Part shown: positions 27,045 through 35,615 of the stretch, in pieces
Position numbering within the stretch: the first letter of the stretch is position 1
How the letters are laid out: every line of letters begins with the position of its first letter
DNA from: Streptomyces showdoensis
GTDB taxonomy: Bacteria > Actinomycetota > Actinomycetes > Streptomycetales > Streptomycetaceae
Assembly: GCF_039535475.1 (NCBI RefSeq)
Contig: NZ_BAAAXG010000002.1
Coordinates: 310,001 to 374,000 of the forward strand
Direction of reading: 5' to 3'
DNA: 64,000 nt
The notes under the pieces: generated by a model
Database searches by the model: none
What the model was told of the DNA's origin: nothing
Seen by the model: only the letters and a program-made list of their open reading frames with translations
Translations under genes and position numbers: made by a program

Positions 27045-28352
27045 CTACGGGGAGGTGGTCAGCGCCCCCGTGAGGTGCGCGTACGCCACCTGCGCGTGCA
27101 GCCGGACCCCGGTCACCAGGGTGTCGTCGTCCGCGTAGAAGTGCGGGTTGTGGTTGGTGACGAGCCCGCGCCCGCCGGGCACCGGGACCGGACGCCCGGC
27201 GGCGTCCAGGGTGGCGTCCTGGACGCCGAGCGTCACGTAGAGGCCGCCGAAGCGGTCGATGAACTCCGACACGTCGTCGTAGCCCAGCGTGCCGCCGGTC
27301 TCCACCACCCGCTCCTCGCCGGCCACCCGGCGCAGGGTCGGCAGCCCCGCGGCCACCCACTCGGCGCTGTTGTGGACCGGCGGCACCGGCTGGAGGTAGT
27401 CCACGGCGGCCGTGGCGTTGTACGCGGCCGCCGTGTGCTCGGCGAGCGTCGTCAGGCGCCGCTGCACCTCCGCCATGTCCGACGCGACCGCGCAGCGGAC
27501 GGTGCCCCACAGGGTGACGGTCTCGCCGATGATGTTGAAGCGGCCGACGTCCTCGACGTGCCCGATGGTGACGGTGACCGGGTCGAAGGCGGAGACCTGG
27601 CGGTAGATCTGTCCGATCCCGGTCATGATGCCGCCGGCCGCCGGCATCGGGTCGACGCCCTGCCACGGGGTCGAGCCGTGCACCTGCTTGCCGGTGACGA
27701 CGATCCTGACCAGCGTGGACGCCGCGTACTGGTTGCCGACGCGGTAGCCCACGTACCCCTTGGGGTACGGGGTGACGTGCATCCCGAAGACCATCGTCGG
27801 CACCGGCCCGGCGAACGCGCCCGCCTCCACCATGGCCCGCGCCCCGCCCTCCTCGGTGACCGGCGGTCCCTCCTCGGCGGGCTGGAAGACGAACAGCACG
27901 GTTCCGGGGAGGCGTTCGCGCGCCCCGGCGAGGACGGTCGCGGCGCCCATCAGCATCGCGGTGTGGCAGTCGTGCCCGCAGGCGTGCGAGACGGGGAACG
28001 GGCCGCCCGGGTACGCCGCGTCGACCACCTCGGAGGCGAAGTCGGCACCGCACAGGTCCCGCACGGGAAGGGCGTCGATGTCGGCCCGCAGCGCCACCGT
28101 GCGCGGCCCCGGGAGGCCGCCCCGCAGCACCCCGACGACGCCGTGCCCGGCGATGCCCGTGCGGACCTCGTCGAGCCCCAGCGCGCGCAGGTGGTCGGCG
28201 ACGAACCGCGCGGTCTCCACCTCGCGGTTGGACAGCTCGGGATGACGGTGCAGATGGCGGCGCCAGGCGATCACCTGGGGCGCCGCCTTCTCCGCGCTCC
28301 GGTCCAGTTCCTCGTGGATCTCGTGGATCTCGTGGTCGGGTTCCGTGCTCAC
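27045..28352 (-). CDS. M20-family amidohydrolase
   Basis: 435 residues of the hippurate/N-acyl-amino-acid hydrolase type. The metal site includes HACGHDCHTAM, PAEEGPP (Glu ligand) and the C-terminal HNPHFYADDDTL. The lid domain lies between about 200 and 320. The substrate could be an N-acylated or amide-linked amino acid, but sequence alone does not tell. GTG 28352 has GGAGG five bases upstream. It follows the AidB-like gene by 58 bases on the same strand. Confidence 0.9.
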   Translation of the reverse strand: MSTEPDHEIHEIHEELDRSAEKAAPQVIAWRRHLHRHPELSNREVETARFVADHLRALGLDEVRTGIAGHGVVGVLRGGLPGPRTVALRADIDALPVRDLCGADFASEVVDAAYPGGPFPVSHACGHDCHTAMLMGAATVLAGARERLPGTVLFVFQPAEEGPPVTEEGGARAMVEAGAFAGPVPTMVFGMHVTPYPKGYVGYRVGNQYAASTLVRIVVTGKQVHGSTPWQGVDPMPAAGGIMTGIGQIYRQVSAFDPVTVTIGHVEDVGRFNIIGETVTLWGTVRCAVASDMAEVQRRLTTLAEHTAAAYNATAAVDYLQPVPPVHNSAEWVAAGLPTLRRVAGEERVVETGGTLGYDDVSEFIDRFGGLYVTLGVQDATLDAAGRPVPVPGGRGLVTNHNPHFYADDDTLVTGVRLHAQVAYAHLTGALTTSP

Positions 28353-28410
28353 GAAGGCCTCCGTCTCACCGTGAGGGGCCTTCAGGGTGCCACGGGGGCG
28401 TCGGTTCCGG

Positions 28411-30069
28411 TCAGGCCGCCGGGAAGCCCGGCGCGCCCCGCTCGATGATCGCCGCCGTGTCCAGGCCCGGCGGGAGGGTGCCGAAGGCGATGCCCCATTC
28501 CCCGTCCAGGCGGGAGGCGCAGAAGGCGTCGGCGACGGCGGGGTGCCCGTGCCGGACCAGGAGCGAGCCCTGGAGGACGAGGGCGAGGTGCTCGACGATC
28601 CGGCGGGCGCGGTACTGGAGCGCGTCGGGGTCGCCGAGCTCCGCGAGGTCCTTGCGGAGGCGGGCCGTCGCCGCGTCGAGGCGCCGGTCGGCACCGGCCG
28701 CCCGGTCGACCTCCGCGAAGAAGGCGTCCACGGCCTGCGGCTGACGGGCCATCGCGCGCAGCACGTCGAGCGCGGCCACGTTGCCCGAGCCCTCCCAGAT
28801 GGAGGGGAGCGGCGACTCGCGGTACAGGCGCGGGAGCCCCGAGTCCTCGACGTAGCCGTTGCCGCCCAGGCACTCCAGGGCCTCGGCCGCGTGGGCGGGG
28901 GCGCGCTTGCAGACCCAGTACTTGGTGACGGCGAGCCCGAGGCGGCGCAGCTGCTCCTCCTCGGCGTGCCCGGCCGCCGCCCGGTCCACCGCTCCCGCGA
29001 GGCGCATCGCGGCGACCGTCGCTGCCTCGGCCTCGACCGCCAGGTCCGCGAGCACGTTGGTCATGAGCGGCTGGTCGACCAGCCGGGCCCCGAAGGCGCT
29101 GCGGTGCGTCGCGTGGTGCACGGCCTGGACGAGCCCCTGGCGCATCCCGGAGGCCGAGCTGACGGCGCAGTCGAGCCGGGTCATGTTCACCATCCGGATG
29201 ATGGTGGCGACCCCGCGGCCCTCCTCGCCGACGAGGTGTCCGAGGGCACCCTCGTACTCGATCTCGCTGGAGGCGTTGGAGCGGTTGCCGAGCTTGTCCT
29301 TGAGCCGCTGGAAGCGGATCGCGTTGCGCGAGCCGTCGGGCAGCACCCGCGGCACCAGGAAGCAGGACAGTCCGCCGGGCGCCTGCGCGAGGGTGAGGAA
29401 GACGTCCGACATCGGCGCGGACGTGAACCACTTGTGCCCGGTCAGCGCGTACGTCCCGGGCTCGCCCGTGGGAACCGCCCGGGTGGTGTTGGCGCGGACG
29501 TCCGAGCCGCCCTGCTTCTCGGTCATGGACATCCCCGCGATGATCCCGCGCTTCTCCGTCGGGACCCGCAGCCCGAAGTCGTAGGCCGAGGAGGTGAGCA
29601 GCGGCTCGTAGACCGCGGCGAGCTCCGGCGCGGCGCGCAGCGCGGGCACCGCCGCGTACGTCATCGAGATCGGACACAGGTGGCCCGGGTCGGCCTGCCC
29701 CCACACGAAGACCTTCGCGGCACGGGCCACGTGCGCGCCCGGCCGGCCGTCGGCCCAGGGCGCGCCGTGCAGACCGTGCTGCACGGCCACGTTCATCAGT
29801 TCGTGCCAGTACGGGTGGAACTCGACCTCGTCGACGCGGTGCCCGTACCGGTCGTGGGTGTGCAGCACGGGGGAGTTCCGCTCGGCGAGCCGCCCCCACT
29901 CCTGGGCCTGCTGACCGCCTGCCATCACGCCCAGCTCCCGGACGTCGGTCTCCGCCCACTCCGCGCCCTCGCGGCGCAGGGACTCCAGGAGCGCCGGGTC
30001 GGCGGAGACGTCGTAACCGGTCAGCGGCGGGACTTGGTTGGTGACCTCATGCGTGGCGGGCATCGGCAA
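28411..30069 (-). CDS. AidB-like acyl-CoA dehydrogenase
   Basis: 552 residues, the length of the AidB subgroup of the acyl-CoA dehydrogenase fold. Typical features are GMSMTEKQGGSDVRANTTRA and LTGHKWFTSAPMSD, then NRSNASSEIEYEGALG, and CLGGNGYVEDSGLPR, IWEGSGNV. FAD is expected to bind as in E. coli AidB, a protein that binds DNA and protects against alkylation. AidB-type activity is inferred; isovaleryl-CoA-like activity is possible. ATG 30069 overlaps the end of the TetR gene by 23 bases. Confidence 0.92.
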   Translation of the reverse strand: MPMPATHEVTNQVPPLTGYDVSADPALLESLRREGAEWAETDVRELGVMAGGQQAQEWGRLAERNSPVLHTHDRYGHRVDEVEFHPYWHELMNVAVQHGLHGAPWADGRPGAHVARAAKVFVWGQADPGHLCPISMTYAAVPALRAAPELAAVYEPLLTSSAYDFGLRVPTEKRGIIAGMSMTEKQGGSDVRANTTRAVPTGEPGTYALTGHKWFTSAPMSDVFLTLAQAPGGLSCFLVPRVLPDGSRNAIRFQRLKDKLGNRSNASSEIEYEGALGHLVGEEGRGVATIIRMVNMTRLDCAVSSASGMRQGLVQAVHHATHRSAFGARLVDQPLMTNVLADLAVEAEAATVAAMRLAGAVDRAAAGHAEEEQLRRLGLAVTKYWVCKRAPAHAAEALECLGGNGYVEDSGLPRLYRESPLPSIWEGSGNVAALDVLRAMARQPQAVDAFFAEVDRAAGADRRLDAATARLRKDLAELGDPDALQYRARRIVEHLALVLQGSLLVRHGHPAVADAFCASRLDGEWGIAFGTLPPGLDTAAIIERGAPGFPAA

Positions 30070-30688
30070 CTCCCAGGGCTCGGAGGGTGAAGGTGACCAG
30101 GGCGGGTACGGTGCCGGGCCCGACGGTCTCCCCGGCCGTCGGGTCGGCGGACGGTCCGGTCAGCGGGCCGATGAGCGCCTCGGCGCCCGCGCCCACCAGG
30201 GCGGAGGCGGTCACCCGGGCGTCCTGGGGCGGGAGTTCGCCGCTCTCGACGCCGGTGACGACCAGCGCGGCGAAGACGTCGCGGAACGCGCGCCGGAAGA
30301 CGAGGCGCTCGGCGTCGACGGCCGGGTCGACCGGCTCGGCGAGCAGCGCGTAGGCGAGGCGGGGCGCCTTGAGGGCCCGGGTCGCGAAGGTCTCTATGAC
30401 GGCCACCACGCGGTCGGCGGAGGTCCGGTGCGTGTCCAGGGCCGCGGCCTCGGAGACGGCGGCGACCTCGCGTCCGACGACCGTGCGGAACAGCTCGACG
30501 GAGAGCGCGGCCTTGCTGGGGAAGTGGCGGTACACGCTGCCGGTGGCGATGCCCGCCCGCGCGGCGACGGCGGCCATGGTGCAGCCGGCGTAGCCGTGCT
30601 CGGCGAGCAGCCCGAGGCCCGCCTCGACCACGGTGGTGCGCTGTGCGTCGAAGCGGGCCTGGACCGCCGGTGTGCGTCGGTAGGGCAT
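30047..30688 (-). CDS. TetR-family regulator
   Basis: 213 residues. The N-terminal helix-turn-helix has TTVVEAGLGLLAEHGYAGCT then AARAGIATGSVYRHFPSKAAL (about 20-60). The helical ligand-binding domain follows. ATG 30688 is preferred; the frame also has ATG at 30712, but the operator-like palindrome covers it. The stop overlaps the AidB-like gene, so the regulator is first in an operon it probably controls. Inducer unknown. Confidence 0.9.
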   Translation of the reverse strand: MPYRRTPAVQARFDAQRTTVVEAGLGLLAEHGYAGCTMAAVAARAGIATGSVYRHFPSKAALSVELFRTVVGREVAAVSEAAALDTHRTSADRVVAVIETFATRALKAPRLAYALLAEPVDPAVDAERLVFRRAFRDVFAALVVTGVESGELPPQDARVTASALVGAGAEALIGPLTGPSADPTAGETVGPGTVPALVTFTLRALGVADARHA

Positions 30689-30692
30689 GGAA

Positions 30693-30715
30693 GGAGTGAA
30701 GCAGTGATTCATTCC
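30693..30715. promoter_or_regulatory. Candidate TetR operator
   Basis: GGAGTGAA, seven bases, TTCATTCC: an inverted repeat with one mismatch in 8-base arms, four bases upstream of the TetR start at 30688. Such placement is usual for TetR autoregulation. Confidence 0.6.
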
Positions 30716-30731
30716 TTCATCAAGGACCCGC

Positions 30732-31271
30732 TCACCGCTCCGTGGGATCCCGCAGGCCACGCAGCGCGAAGTCCTCGAAGCCGGCGGGCAGCGGGCCGGC
30801 GGACCCGTCGAGCCCGTTCAGGGCGGCGACGAGCTTGCGTTCCTCGTACGTGAAGTGGGACTCGACCAGGGCGACGAGGCCGTCCAGCTCCCCGCTGATC
30901 CGGCGGACCTCGGCGGGGTCCGGCTCGGGGCCGGTGCCGAGTCCGTCGACCAGCTTCTGCACGGCCCGCAGGATCTCCGTCACCTGTTCGTGGTCCCGGG
31001 ACAGCTCGTCGAGCACGGGCCGCAGCTCGGGGTGGCTCCGGGCGAGGGTGGGGAAGACGCCCTCGTCCTCGGCGGTGTGGTGCCGGGTGAGGGCGGAGCA
31101 GAACGCGAGGCAGTGGGACCGCAGTTCGCGCGGGCGCTCCCCGCCGGAGGCGAGATGGGCGGCCACGTCCGCGCGCAGGCGGGCCAGCTCCTCGCGGAGG
31201 TAGAGGTGGACGTCGACGAGTTGGTTGCCGAACGCCGCGAGGCGGTCGGTCGGTTCGGGACGGAGGGACAT
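30732..31271 (-). CDS. Hemerythrin-domain protein
   Basis: 179 residues with the HHE four-helix signature: VDVHLYLREELARLR, RSHCLAFCSALTRHHTAEDE and DHEQVTEILRAV, then LVESHFTYEERKLV. The His and Glu residues in HxxxE spacing suggest a non-heme di-iron site. Possible roles are oxygen, NO or iron handling. The ATG is at 31271. The gene lies 52 bases downstream of the TMEM165-like gene on the same strand and may share its riboswitch-controlled message. Confidence 0.88.
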   Translation of the reverse strand: MSLRPEPTDRLAAFGNQLVDVHLYLREELARLRADVAAHLASGGERPRELRSHCLAFCSALTRHHTAEDEGVFPTLARSHPELRPVLDELSRDHEQVTEILRAVQKLVDGLGTGPEPDPAEVRRISGELDGLVALVESHFTYEERKLVAALNGLDGSAGPLPAGFEDFALRGLRDPTER

Positions 31272-31323
31272 GCCCGCATCGTAGGTGCGCGGGCACGTCC
31301 CCGGGTACGGTCCGCCGCCGGCC

Positions 31324-31908
31324 TCAGCCCGTGAAGATCTCCACGAGCGACCAGATCGCCAGCGCGGCCATGCAGACGCCGCCGATCCGCTGCACGGTCT
31401 TGAGCGGGACGCGCTTCGCGATGAAGCGGCCCGCGACGAGCGCGAGCGCGGACACGCTCATCAGGGCTGCCGCGGAGCCGATCGCCGTCGACCAGGTGCC
31501 GTTGGTGGCGGCGAGGTTGGCCGTGGTGATCTGGGTCAGGTCGCCCCACTCGCTGATGAAGACGGCCATGAAGGCGGTCGAGTAGACGGGCCAGAAGCCG
31601 GTCACGGTCTTGCCGCCGGTGTCGTCCTCGTCCTCGTCGCCCCCGCCGCGCAGCAGCATGAAGGCGCCGAAGCCGAACATCAGGGCCGAGACGAGCTTGA
31701 CGCTCCAGTCGGGGAGGAGTCCGAGCAGGCTGCCCGCGCCCACGGCGATGGCCACATGGACGATGAACGCGGTCGAGGTGCCGAACCACACGTACAGCGG
31801 ACGCATGCGCGTGCCCATGGCGAGGGACGCGAACATCGTCTTGTCGGGAAGCTCGGCGAGGAAGATCAGCCCGAAGGCGGTGATGATCGCCAAGGGGTCG
31901 AGGTGCAT
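31324..31908 (-). CDS. TMEM165/GDT1-family Mn2+ exporter
   Basis: 194 residues with six spans in two homologous halves. The two signature motifs are FLAELPDKTMFASLAMG (about 15-31) and FISEWGDLTQITTANLA (about 117-133), with Glu and Asp expected to bind Mn2+ or Ca2+. A glycine/acidic loop (LLRGGGDEDEDDTGG) separates the halves. Family members with the same upstream riboswitch (MneA) export manganese. ATG 31908; the only ribosome binding site is weak (AGAGAG). A yybP-ykoY element lies in the leader, so expression should rise with Mn2+. Confidence 0.92.
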   Translation of the reverse strand: MHLDPLAIITAFGLIFLAELPDKTMFASLAMGTRMRPLYVWFGTSTAFIVHVAIAVGAGSLLGLLPDWSVKLVSALMFGFGAFMLLRGGGDEDEDDTGGKTVTGFWPVYSTAFMAVFISEWGDLTQITTANLAATNGTWSTAIGSAAALMSVSALALVAGRFIAKRVPLKTVQRIGGVCMAALAIWSLVEIFTG

Positions 31909-32022
31909 ACCGGGAGCTCTCTGCTCGGACCGGGCCCGGGCCCGACACGGCGCCTGGTGGGGCGACGGGAGGACCACTCGGCCCGGCATGACGAACCACG
32001 CCCACAGGTGCGGGCGCGGCGA

Positions 32023-32132
32023 TGATGCCTGGCCGAAGGTCTCGCCCGTCCGCGCTTCCGCGCGGACCCGGTCACCGGGAGTCCGAGGACTCCAGTGTGT
32101 CGACGACCGGTTCGCAGGGCTACTCCCCTTCG
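32023..32132 (-). ncRNA. yybP-ykoY Mn2+ riboswitch
   Basis: On the minus strand the leader reads GAAGGGGAGTAGCC, then CGTCGACACAC, and GGCGAGACCTTCGGCC, the conserved blocks of the yybP-ykoY class. A GGAGTCC/GGACTCC hairpin and a GTCCGCGC-GGAA-GCGCGGAC hairpin lie between. It precedes the TMEM165-like gene, the standard actinobacterial context. The expression platform would be in the remaining 120 bases to the start. Confidence 0.9.
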
Positions 32133-32141
32133 CTGCCCACC

Positions 32142-32172
32142 AGTGTAACGGACAGCTCGGGCCGACTGTCGT
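32142..32172 (-). promoter_or_regulatory. Promoter for the Mn2+ exporter leader
   Basis: On the minus strand ACGACA (32172-32167) and TACACT (32147-32142) are separated by 19 bases, placing transcription at about 32135, just before the riboswitch. The -35 is imperfect and the spacing long. It abuts the TetR palindrome at 32171-32185. Confidence 0.5.
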
Positions 32173-32185
32173 AGACGGTGTCTAC
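32171..32185. promoter_or_regulatory. TetR operator 1
   Basis: GTAGACGGTGTCTAC, a palindrome with perfect six-base arms. It touches the -35 region of the divergent Mn2+ exporter promoter. Its centre is 32 bases from operator 2. Confidence 0.75.
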
Positions 32186-32202
32186 TGCGCCGCTCGAGGG
32201 GG

Positions 32203-32217
32203 GTAGACAGTGTCTAC
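32203..32217. promoter_or_regulatory. TetR operator 2
   Basis: GTAGACAGTGTCTAC, identical in its six-base arms to operator 1. It lies 23 bases before the TetR start. A further half-site (TAGACA) occurs at about 32228. Confidence 0.8.
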
Positions 32218-32239
32218 CAAGATCGGATAGACAAGGCCC

Positions 32240-32971
32240 ATGCCCGCAGAATCCGCAGAGCCAGCAGAATCCACAGAGCCCGCAGAATCCGCAGAGTCGG
32301 CGGAGTCGGCAGAGTTCGACGACTCGGCCGACTCCACTCCGTCTCCCGCCTCCGTCGCCCCGCCGTCCTCGCCCGAGACCGGGCTGCGCGACCGCCTGGT
32401 CCGGGTCGGCGTCGAGCTCGTCGACGCGGAGGGCGCCCAGGCCCTGTCGCTGCGCGAGATCGCCCGCCGGGCGGGGGTCTCGCACGGTGCGCCCCGTCGC
32501 CACTTCCCGACCCACCTGGACCTGCTCTCGGCCATCGCCCGCGAGGGCTTCCGCGAACTCGGCGCCCGCACGGCACGGGCGGAGGCGGAGGCGGAGGCGG
32601 AGGGGGGCACGGAGGGGGAGCGAGCGGCCCGCGCGCGGATCGAGGTCCTCGCCCGCGCCTACCTCGACTTCGCGCGGACCCGCAGCGGGATGTACGAACT
32701 GATGTTCCGCCACGATCTCCTGGAGAGCGGCCGGCTCGGCCTGCGCGACACCAGCCTCCCGCTCTTCGCCGGCTTCGTCGCCCTCGTCGCCGAGGCCCGC
32801 CCCGATGCCGACCCCGCCACCGCCGCCGGCGCGCTCTGGGCCAACCTGCACGGCATCGCCCAGCTCTGGCGCTGGGGCAGCCTGCGCCTCGCCACCGGTG
32901 CGGAGGACGTGGAACCGCTCCTCGCCGCCACGCTCCGGGCGCACCTGGGCCCGGCCGGGGGCGCCCGATGA
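32240..32971 (+). CDS. TetR-family regulator with AES-repeat N-terminus
   Basis: 243 residues. The first 45 are low-complexity Pro/Ala/Glu/Ser (repeats of AES and AEP), unusual for the family. The helix-turn-helix follows (LREIARRAGVSHGAPRRHFP, about 72-91), then the ligand domain (about 120-235) with LDFARTRSGMYELMFRHDL. The ATG at 32240 starts the repeat; a shorter start is possible inside the frame. The stop shares ATGA with the MFS gene, so the two form an operon controlled by the two upstream operators. Confidence 0.88.
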   Translation: MPAESAEPAESTEPAESAESAESAEFDDSADSTPSPASVAPPSSPETGLRDRLVRVGVELVDAEGAQALSLREIARRAGVSHGAPRRHFPTHLDLLSAIAREGFRELGARTARAEAEAEAEGGTEGERAARARIEVLARAYLDFARTRSGMYELMFRHDLLESGRLGLRDTSLPLFAGFVALVAEARPDADPATAAGALWANLHGIAQLWRWGSLRLATGAEDVEPLLAATLRAHLGPAGGAR

Positions 32972-34347
32972 GCCGCACCGCCGTCGCCGTCCCGCCCGTC
33001 ACCGCGACCCGGCACCGGGTCATCGCCCTGACCTGCAGCGTCGTCGGAGCCGCCGTCGTCGCCCTCGACGGGACCGTGCTGACCGTCGCCCAGCCCGTCC
33101 TCCAGCGCGACCTCGGCGCCGGCCTCGGAGAGGTGCAGTGGACCAGCACCGGCTACCTCGTGGCCGTCGCCAGTCTGCTGGTGTTCGCCGGCCGGCTCGG
33201 CGACCGGTACGGGCACCGCCGGGTCTTCGCGGTGGGCTGCCTCGGCTTCGCCGCGGCCTCCGCCGGGATAGCCGCCGCCCCCGGGATCGGCACGGTGATC
33301 GCCCTCCGGGTCGTCCAGGGGATCGCCGGCGCCCTGCTTCAGCCCGCCACGCTCGGCATGCTGCGGGCCGCCTATCCGCCCGACCGCCTGGGCATGCCGG
33401 TCGCCCTGCGCACCAGCGCCATCGGTCTCGCCGCCGCGACCGGGCCGCTCCTCGGCGGCGCGCTGGTCGGCGCGTACGGCTGGCGTGCCGTCTTCCTGAT
33501 CGGCGTGGCCCCCACGGCGGCGCTCGCCCTCCTCTGCCTGGCCGTACCCGAACGGCGCGAGGCCCCGCCGGCCGCCGGTGCCCCCGGCCGCCCCGGACCA
33601 GGAGCCCTGGACCTCCCCGGCGCCGCCCTCCTCGGCCTCGCCCTCGCCTGCCTGGTCCACGGGCTCGTCACCGGCACCCCGGTCGCCCTCGCCGCCGCCG
33701 CGCTCGCCGCCCTCCTCCTCGTACGCCACGAACGGCGCGCCCCGCACCCCCTGCTGCCGCCGGCCCTGCTGCGGCCCGGGCCCGTCACCGCCGGGCTCGG
33801 GACGCTGCTCGCCTTGTCCGCCGCGTTCTCCGGCACCCTCTTCGCCGCCACCTACCTCTTCCAGGACACCCTCGGCCTCGACCCGCTGGACACCGCCCTG
33901 CGGATGGTCCCGCTCGCCGCGCTCCTGGTGCTGGGGGCCCCGGTCAGCGCCCTGCTCCACCGCCGCTTCGGGGCCAGGGCCACGGCCACCGGGGGAGCCC
34001 TGCTCACCGCGCTCGGCGTGCTGCTGCTCGGCCTGCCGGGCGCGGCGGAACGGGCCCTGTCCGCCGGGGGCTGCGCGGCCCTGATCGGGGCCGGATTCGG
34101 GGCCGTGATGGTGACCGCGACCTCCGTCGTCGTGCACCGGGCGCCGCCCGAGCACGCCGGGGTGGCCGGCGGGCTCCAGCAGACCGCGATGAACACGGGA
34201 CCCGTCCTCGGCGTCGTCCTCGCCTCGCTGCTGCTCGCCTCCGGCACCGCCCTGCCCGCGCTCGCCGCCGTCGCCGTCCTCGCCGTACCCGCCGCGCTCG
34301 CGCTGCCCGGACCGCGCCGGGACGCTGACACGCCACCGGCGACGTAA
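32968..34347 (+). CDS. MFS drug-efflux transporter (DHA2-like)
   Basis: 459 residues and about 14 spans. Motif A-like GRLGDRYGHRRVF and VVALDGTVLTVAQPVL are typical of the 14-span DHA2 group. It should export a drug or toxic metabolite using the proton gradient. Its start overlaps the TetR stop (ATGA). The TetR inducer is thus probably the pump substrate. Confidence 0.9.
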   Translation: MSRTAVAVPPVTATRHRVIALTCSVVGAAVVALDGTVLTVAQPVLQRDLGAGLGEVQWTSTGYLVAVASLLVFAGRLGDRYGHRRVFAVGCLGFAAASAGIAAAPGIGTVIALRVVQGIAGALLQPATLGMLRAAYPPDRLGMPVALRTSAIGLAAATGPLLGGALVGAYGWRAVFLIGVAPTAALALLCLAVPERREAPPAAGAPGRPGPGALDLPGAALLGLALACLVHGLVTGTPVALAAAALAALLLVRHERRAPHPLLPPALLRPGPVTAGLGTLLALSAAFSGTLFAATYLFQDTLGLDPLDTALRMVPLAALLVLGAPVSALLHRRFGARATATGGALLTALGVLLLGLPGAAERALSAGGCAALIGAGFGAVMVTATSVVVHRAPPEHAGVAGGLQQTAMNTGPVLGVVLASLLLASGTALPALAAVAVLAVPAALALPGPRRDADTPPAT

Positions 34348-34386
34348 CGCCCGGGTCCGGCCCCGCCCCGTACGTACGATCAGTCA

Positions 34387-35532
34387 ATGCCCACAGGTGG
34401 TCACCGTCTCACCACGCCCAAGGGGACGCGCACCCAGTTCACCATCGGTCTCGCGCTGCCCCTGCTGGCCCTCGCGCTCGTGGTGGTCGTCGACCTCGTC
34501 ACCTCGCAGGGGCAGCACTTCGACCGGCTGCTCGTCATCGGCCCCGCGCTCGCCGCCGTCACCTGGAACGTGCGCGGGACCGTCGCCATCGGCCTGCTCG
34601 CGATGGTGCTGCGGCTGGCCCTCGCCCTGGCGCAGGGCGATCCCGCGCAGGACATCCTCGCGGCCGAGGCCGTGCTGGCCGCCGTCATCGCCGCCGCCGT
34701 CTGGGTCAGCCGGGTCCGCGCCCGCTACGAGCAGGACATGCGGGAGGTCACGGCCGTCGCCGAGGTCGTCCAGCGGGTGCTGCTGCGCCCGCTGGCCCCC
34801 CGGCTCGGCCGGGTCGAACTGCACCTGCTGTACCTCGCCGCCGCCGCGAAGGCCCGGATCGGCGGCGACTTCTACGAGGCGGTACGGGTCCCCGGCGCCG
34901 TCCGCGTCATGCTCGGCGACGTCCAGGGCAAGGGCCTCGGTGCCGTGGAGAGCGCCTCCGTGCTGCTCGGCTCCTACCGCGGCGCCGTCACCGACGCGCC
35001 CGACCTCCCGGCCCTCGCCGACCGGCTCGAAGAGGGCCTGGAGCGGTACGGCACCTGGGACCCCGAATCCGACGTCACCGAGCGCTTCGCCACCGTCCTG
35101 CTCCTCGAACTCCCCGACGACGAGGACGTCGTCCGCCTGCTGAGCCTCGGCCACCCGGCCCCGCTCCTCCAGCACGGGGGACGGGTGCGGCCCGTCGAGC
35201 TGACCGACCCGTCGTTGCCCGTCAACCTGGCCGGGCTGTGCACCTCCCGGCACCGCGTGGAGCAGGCGCCGTTCGGACCGGGGGACCGGCTGCTGCTGTT
35301 CACCGACGGGGTCAGCGAGACCCGGGACAAGGCGGGCGTGTTCTACCCGCTGGAGGACCGGCTCCGCGGCTGGGCGGACGTGCCGGCCGACCGGGTCCTG
35401 CCGCTGCTCCAGGACGACCTCGCCGCCTACGGCGCGGACGGCCTCGACGACGACGTGGCCGCGCTGCTCCTCGTCCGGCCGCCGGAACCGGCCGCCGGGC
35501 CCCCCGCGGCCGGCGCGGCGGCGCAGGGGTAG
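34387..35532 (+). CDS. Membrane-anchored SpoIIE-type PP2C phosphatase
   Basis: 381 residues. Three or four membrane spans (about 18-110) lead into a cytoplasmic PP2C_2 domain with RIGGDFYEAV, VMLGDVQGKG, LSLGHPAPLL, LLFTDGVSETRD and DDDVAALLL, the Asp metal ligands of the SpoIIE/RsbU family. It should dephosphorylate an anti-sigma-factor antagonist. No PAS or GAF domain is present. The ATG at 34387 has no obvious ribosome binding site. The gene is followed by a strong terminator. Confidence 0.92.
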   Translation: MPTGGHRLTTPKGTRTQFTIGLALPLLALALVVVVDLVTSQGQHFDRLLVIGPALAAVTWNVRGTVAIGLLAMVLRLALALAQGDPAQDILAAEAVLAAVIAAAVWVSRVRARYEQDMREVTAVAEVVQRVLLRPLAPRLGRVELHLLYLAAAAKARIGGDFYEAVRVPGAVRVMLGDVQGKGLGAVESASVLLGSYRGAVTDAPDLPALADRLEEGLERYGTWDPESDVTERFATVLLLELPDDEDVVRLLSLGHPAPLLQHGGRVRPVELTDPSLPVNLAGLCTSRHRVEQAPFGPGDRLLLFTDGVSETRDKAGVFYPLEDRLRGWADVPADRVLPLLQDDLAAYGADGLDDDVAALLLVRPPEPAAGPPAAGAAAQG

Positions 35533-35549
35533 CGGGCGGGACCCGGACG

Positions 35550-35590
35550 CCGGGGAGGGGCCGGGTGCGGTGCGCCCGGCCCCTCCCCGG
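35550..35590. terminator. Bidirectional terminator
   Basis: Sixteen-base perfect stem (35550-35565 with 35575-35590) around a nine-base loop, located between the converging phosphatase and copper-chaperone genes. GC-only stem without a T-run, as usual in Streptomyces. Confidence 0.85.
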
Positions 35591-35615
35591 TCACCTCCTG
35601 GACCCCGGCCCCCGG

